Positions 7,092-8,485 of a stretch of 8,485 bases of DNA are shown here, piece by piece. The translations under genes were made by a program, and so were the position numbers. The stretch covers positions 1 through 8,485 of the forward strand of contig JASLEN010000466.1 in assembly GCA_030151105.1 (NCBI GenBank). The letters run 5' to 3'. Origin of the DNA: Dysgonomonas sp. GTDB taxonomy: Bacteria > Bacteroidota > Bacteroidia > Bacteroidales > Dysgonomonadaceae. The notes beneath the pieces are model-generated. The model saw only the letters and a program-made list of their open reading frames with translations, was not told the DNA's origin and did not search any database. The first letter of the stretch is position 1, and each line of letters begins with the position of its first letter.

Positions 7092-7289
7092 TTATTCGAT
7101 ATTGTCTAATACTTTCTGAATTTCATCATTTGTTTTCACCAATTTCTCCTTGCAAAATTTGATGAGTGCAGCTGCTTTTTTCACCTTTTCCATCAATACA
7201 TCCACATCCAACTCTTCGTTTTCAACGGCATACATTATCTCTTGAAGCTCTTTCATAGCTTCGCCATATGTTTGTTCTTTTTTAGCCAT
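7092..7289 (-). CDS. xseB: Exodeoxyribonuclease VII small subunit XseB
   Basis: Small subunit of exonuclease VII, which degrades single-stranded DNA into oligonucleotides in the cytoplasm; several XseB chains wrap the helical arm of each XseA. At 65 residues it fits the small-subunit length. It is a two-helix hairpin: a first helix with YGEAMKELQEIM, a turn at NEELDVDVLMEKV, and a second Lys/Glu-rich helix with the family pattern KAAALIKFCKEKL. The position 10 bases after xseA, in the same direction, confirms the call better than the short sequence does. Start is ATG at 7289. Confidence 0.94.
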   Translation of the reverse strand: MAKKEQTYGEAMKELQEIMYAVENEELDVDVLMEKVKKAAALIKFCKEKLVKTNDEIQKVLDNIE

Positions 7290-7299
7290 TTTATATCTA

Positions 7300-8484
7300 T
7301 TATATTATAGTAGAATCTCTTTTTCCATCGGCAAAAACGGTCGAAATGACATCCCCTTTTTTCAAATCTTTAGCCTTCTTCACCATCTTGCCATTCCTGG
7401 TTGTGAAGGTGTACCCCTTTTGAAGGAGGTTATCTGGCGAGATTAGATTAATATGCTTTTCTATATTTTCGAGTCGCTCCGTTGATGATTTCATCGTTCG
7501 AGTCACACTTCTATTCAACACGTCTTTAGCCTGTTGAAGAAAACTTGTTTGTTGCTTAGACCAATCCTTCAAAGCATAGCTACTTTGCAACTGAAAAGAG
7601 TTTAACTTGATAGTTTCTTCTTGCAATCGCAATCGTGTTGTTGTGGCAATGGCGAGCTGCACAGCAAGCAGTTCATCCATATACTGACTCATATTTTCGA
7701 TTAAGAACTCGGCAACAGCAGTTGGCGTCTTTGCTCTTGTATGAGCTACAATATCGAGGACTGTTTCATCCCTTTCGTGCCCTATTCCAGTAATAATAGG
7801 CAAAGGAAATTGTGCACAACTAGCTGCCAACATATATGAATCAAAGCTGCTCAATTCCGAGGTTGCACCTCCTCCACGGATAATGACAACGGCATCAAAC
7901 AAATCTTGATAATTATAGATTTGTTCCAATGCATATATAATGGAATCCTCCGTTCTATCCCCCTGCATTATAGCGGGGAATAGCTTAGTGTAGAAAGGGA
8001 AGCCATAAGGATTGTTTTTTAACTGATCGCAAAAGTCCTCATATCCTGCCGCTGTGGGCGAAGAAATGATTGCGATTTTATTCGTTGGAATAGATAAATC
8101 TAGCTCCTTATTGAGCTCCAAAACTCCGTCTTCCTCTAGTTGCTTGATGATAGCTGCTCTATTGGCTGCCTGATCTCCCAGCGTGTAACTAGGATCAATA
8201 TCGTGAACAGTCAGACTATAACCATACAGTTCATGAAAGGTGATACTAACCTGCACCAAGACCTTCAAACCCGAAGCAAAAGGTTGCTTTGTAGTCTCCT
8301 CAAAGAAAGCCCTTAAGAGATGATATGTATTTGCCCATATCATACCACGAGCCTTGGCAATCGTATTTTTTCCTTGTTTATCTTTTTCTATGAACTCGAG
8401 ATAGCAATGCCCATTCTGATTGGCTCGCACATCACTCATCTCTGCCCTTATCCAATAATGGCTTGCCAACTGATTGTCAATAAC
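7300..8484 (-). CDS. xseA: Exodeoxyribonuclease VII large subunit XseA (5' end cut off by the window)
   Basis: Catalytic large subunit of exonuclease VII. The frame is open to the right edge and reads VIDNQLASHYWIRAEMSDVR; this matches the interior of the amino-terminal OB-fold domain, so the TTG at 8469 is an internal leucine and the true start lies outside, perhaps 10-25 residues away. Domains are an OB-fold for single-stranded DNA (about the first 100 visible residues), the nuclease core with the conserved IIRGGGA (Arg at about 203 of the visible chain) and GIGHERD (His at about 236), then a long Gln/Leu-rich coiled-coil arm (about 265-355) where XseB binds, and a small carboxyl cap containing QKGYTFTTRNGK and GDVIS. 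The length is close to that of Bacteroidetes XseA and somewhat shorter than E. coli XseA. It is the first visible gene of the four-gene operon; its promoter is outside the window. Confidence 0.96.
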   Translation of the reverse strand, partial: VIDNQLASHYWIRAEMSDVRANQNGHCYLEFIEKDKQGKNTIAKARGMIWANTYHLLRAFFEETTKQPFASGLKVLVQVSITFHELYGYSLTVHDIDPSYTLGDQAANRAAIIKQLEEDGVLELNKELDLSIPTNKIAIISSPTAAGYEDFCDQLKNNPYGFPFYTKLFPAIMQGDRTEDSIIYALEQIYNYQDLFDAVVIIRGGGATSELSSFDSYMLAASCAQFPLPIITGIGHERDETVLDIVAHTRAKTPTAVAEFLIENMSQYMDELLAVQLAIATTTRLRLQEETIKLNSFQLQSSYALKDWSKQQTSFLQQAKDVLNRSVTRTMKSSTERLENIEKHINLISPDNLLQKGYTFTTRNGKMVKKAKDLKKGDVISTVFADGKRDSTII

Positions 8485-8485
8485 G

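Noticed and set aside
8467..8469. TTG (on the - strand) as the XseA start codon
   Set aside because: The frame stays open to the right edge, and a start here would cut into the OB-fold; the codon is an internal leucine of a gene truncated by the window.

Overview
The window is an ordinary-looking chromosomal housekeeping segment, most likely from a member of the Bacteroidales/Bacteroidetes. The case rests on gene content and on protein style: the DnaG, XseA and ArgE-type sequences have the wording I know from Bacteroides/Porphyromonas relatives. The DNA is AT-rich, spacers are short, and no clear Shine-Dalgarno sequence lies at the expected distance from any start, which is typical of that phylum. 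I cannot name the genus from the sequence alone.

Layout. The left part reads on the + strand. It holds a DNA primase gene (dnaG, its first few codons cut off by the window edge), a 121-base spacer with a perfect 9-bp inverted repeat and a weak candidate promoter, and then a two-gene ABC-2 exporter operon: a NatA-like ATPase and a NatB-like permease joined by an ATGA overlap. A strong hairpin terminator follows. The right part reads on the - strand. In transcription order it holds xseA (5' end cut off by the right edge), xseB, ispD and an ArgE/DapE-type M20 deacylase, separated by 10, 2 and 4 bases, so very probably one transcript ending in a strong hairpin directly after the last stop. A separate - strand patatin-like phospholipase gene comes next and converges on the ABC operon at the shared terminator.

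How the genes work together. XseA and XseB are the two subunits of exonuclease VII. IspD is the third step of the MEP isoprenoid pathway. The M20 enzyme probably belongs to arginine biosynthesis. These share a transcript rather than a pathway. DnaG is the replicative primase. The ABC pair forms a membrane exporter of unknown substrate. The patatin protein is a probable serine acyl hydrolase of unknown substrate.

There are no tRNA or rRNA genes, mobile elements, CRISPR arrays or integration signs that I can see, and no spacer longer than about 120 bases. I did not find an undescribed system. The findings below are modest observations on regulation, operon make-up and protein oddities.
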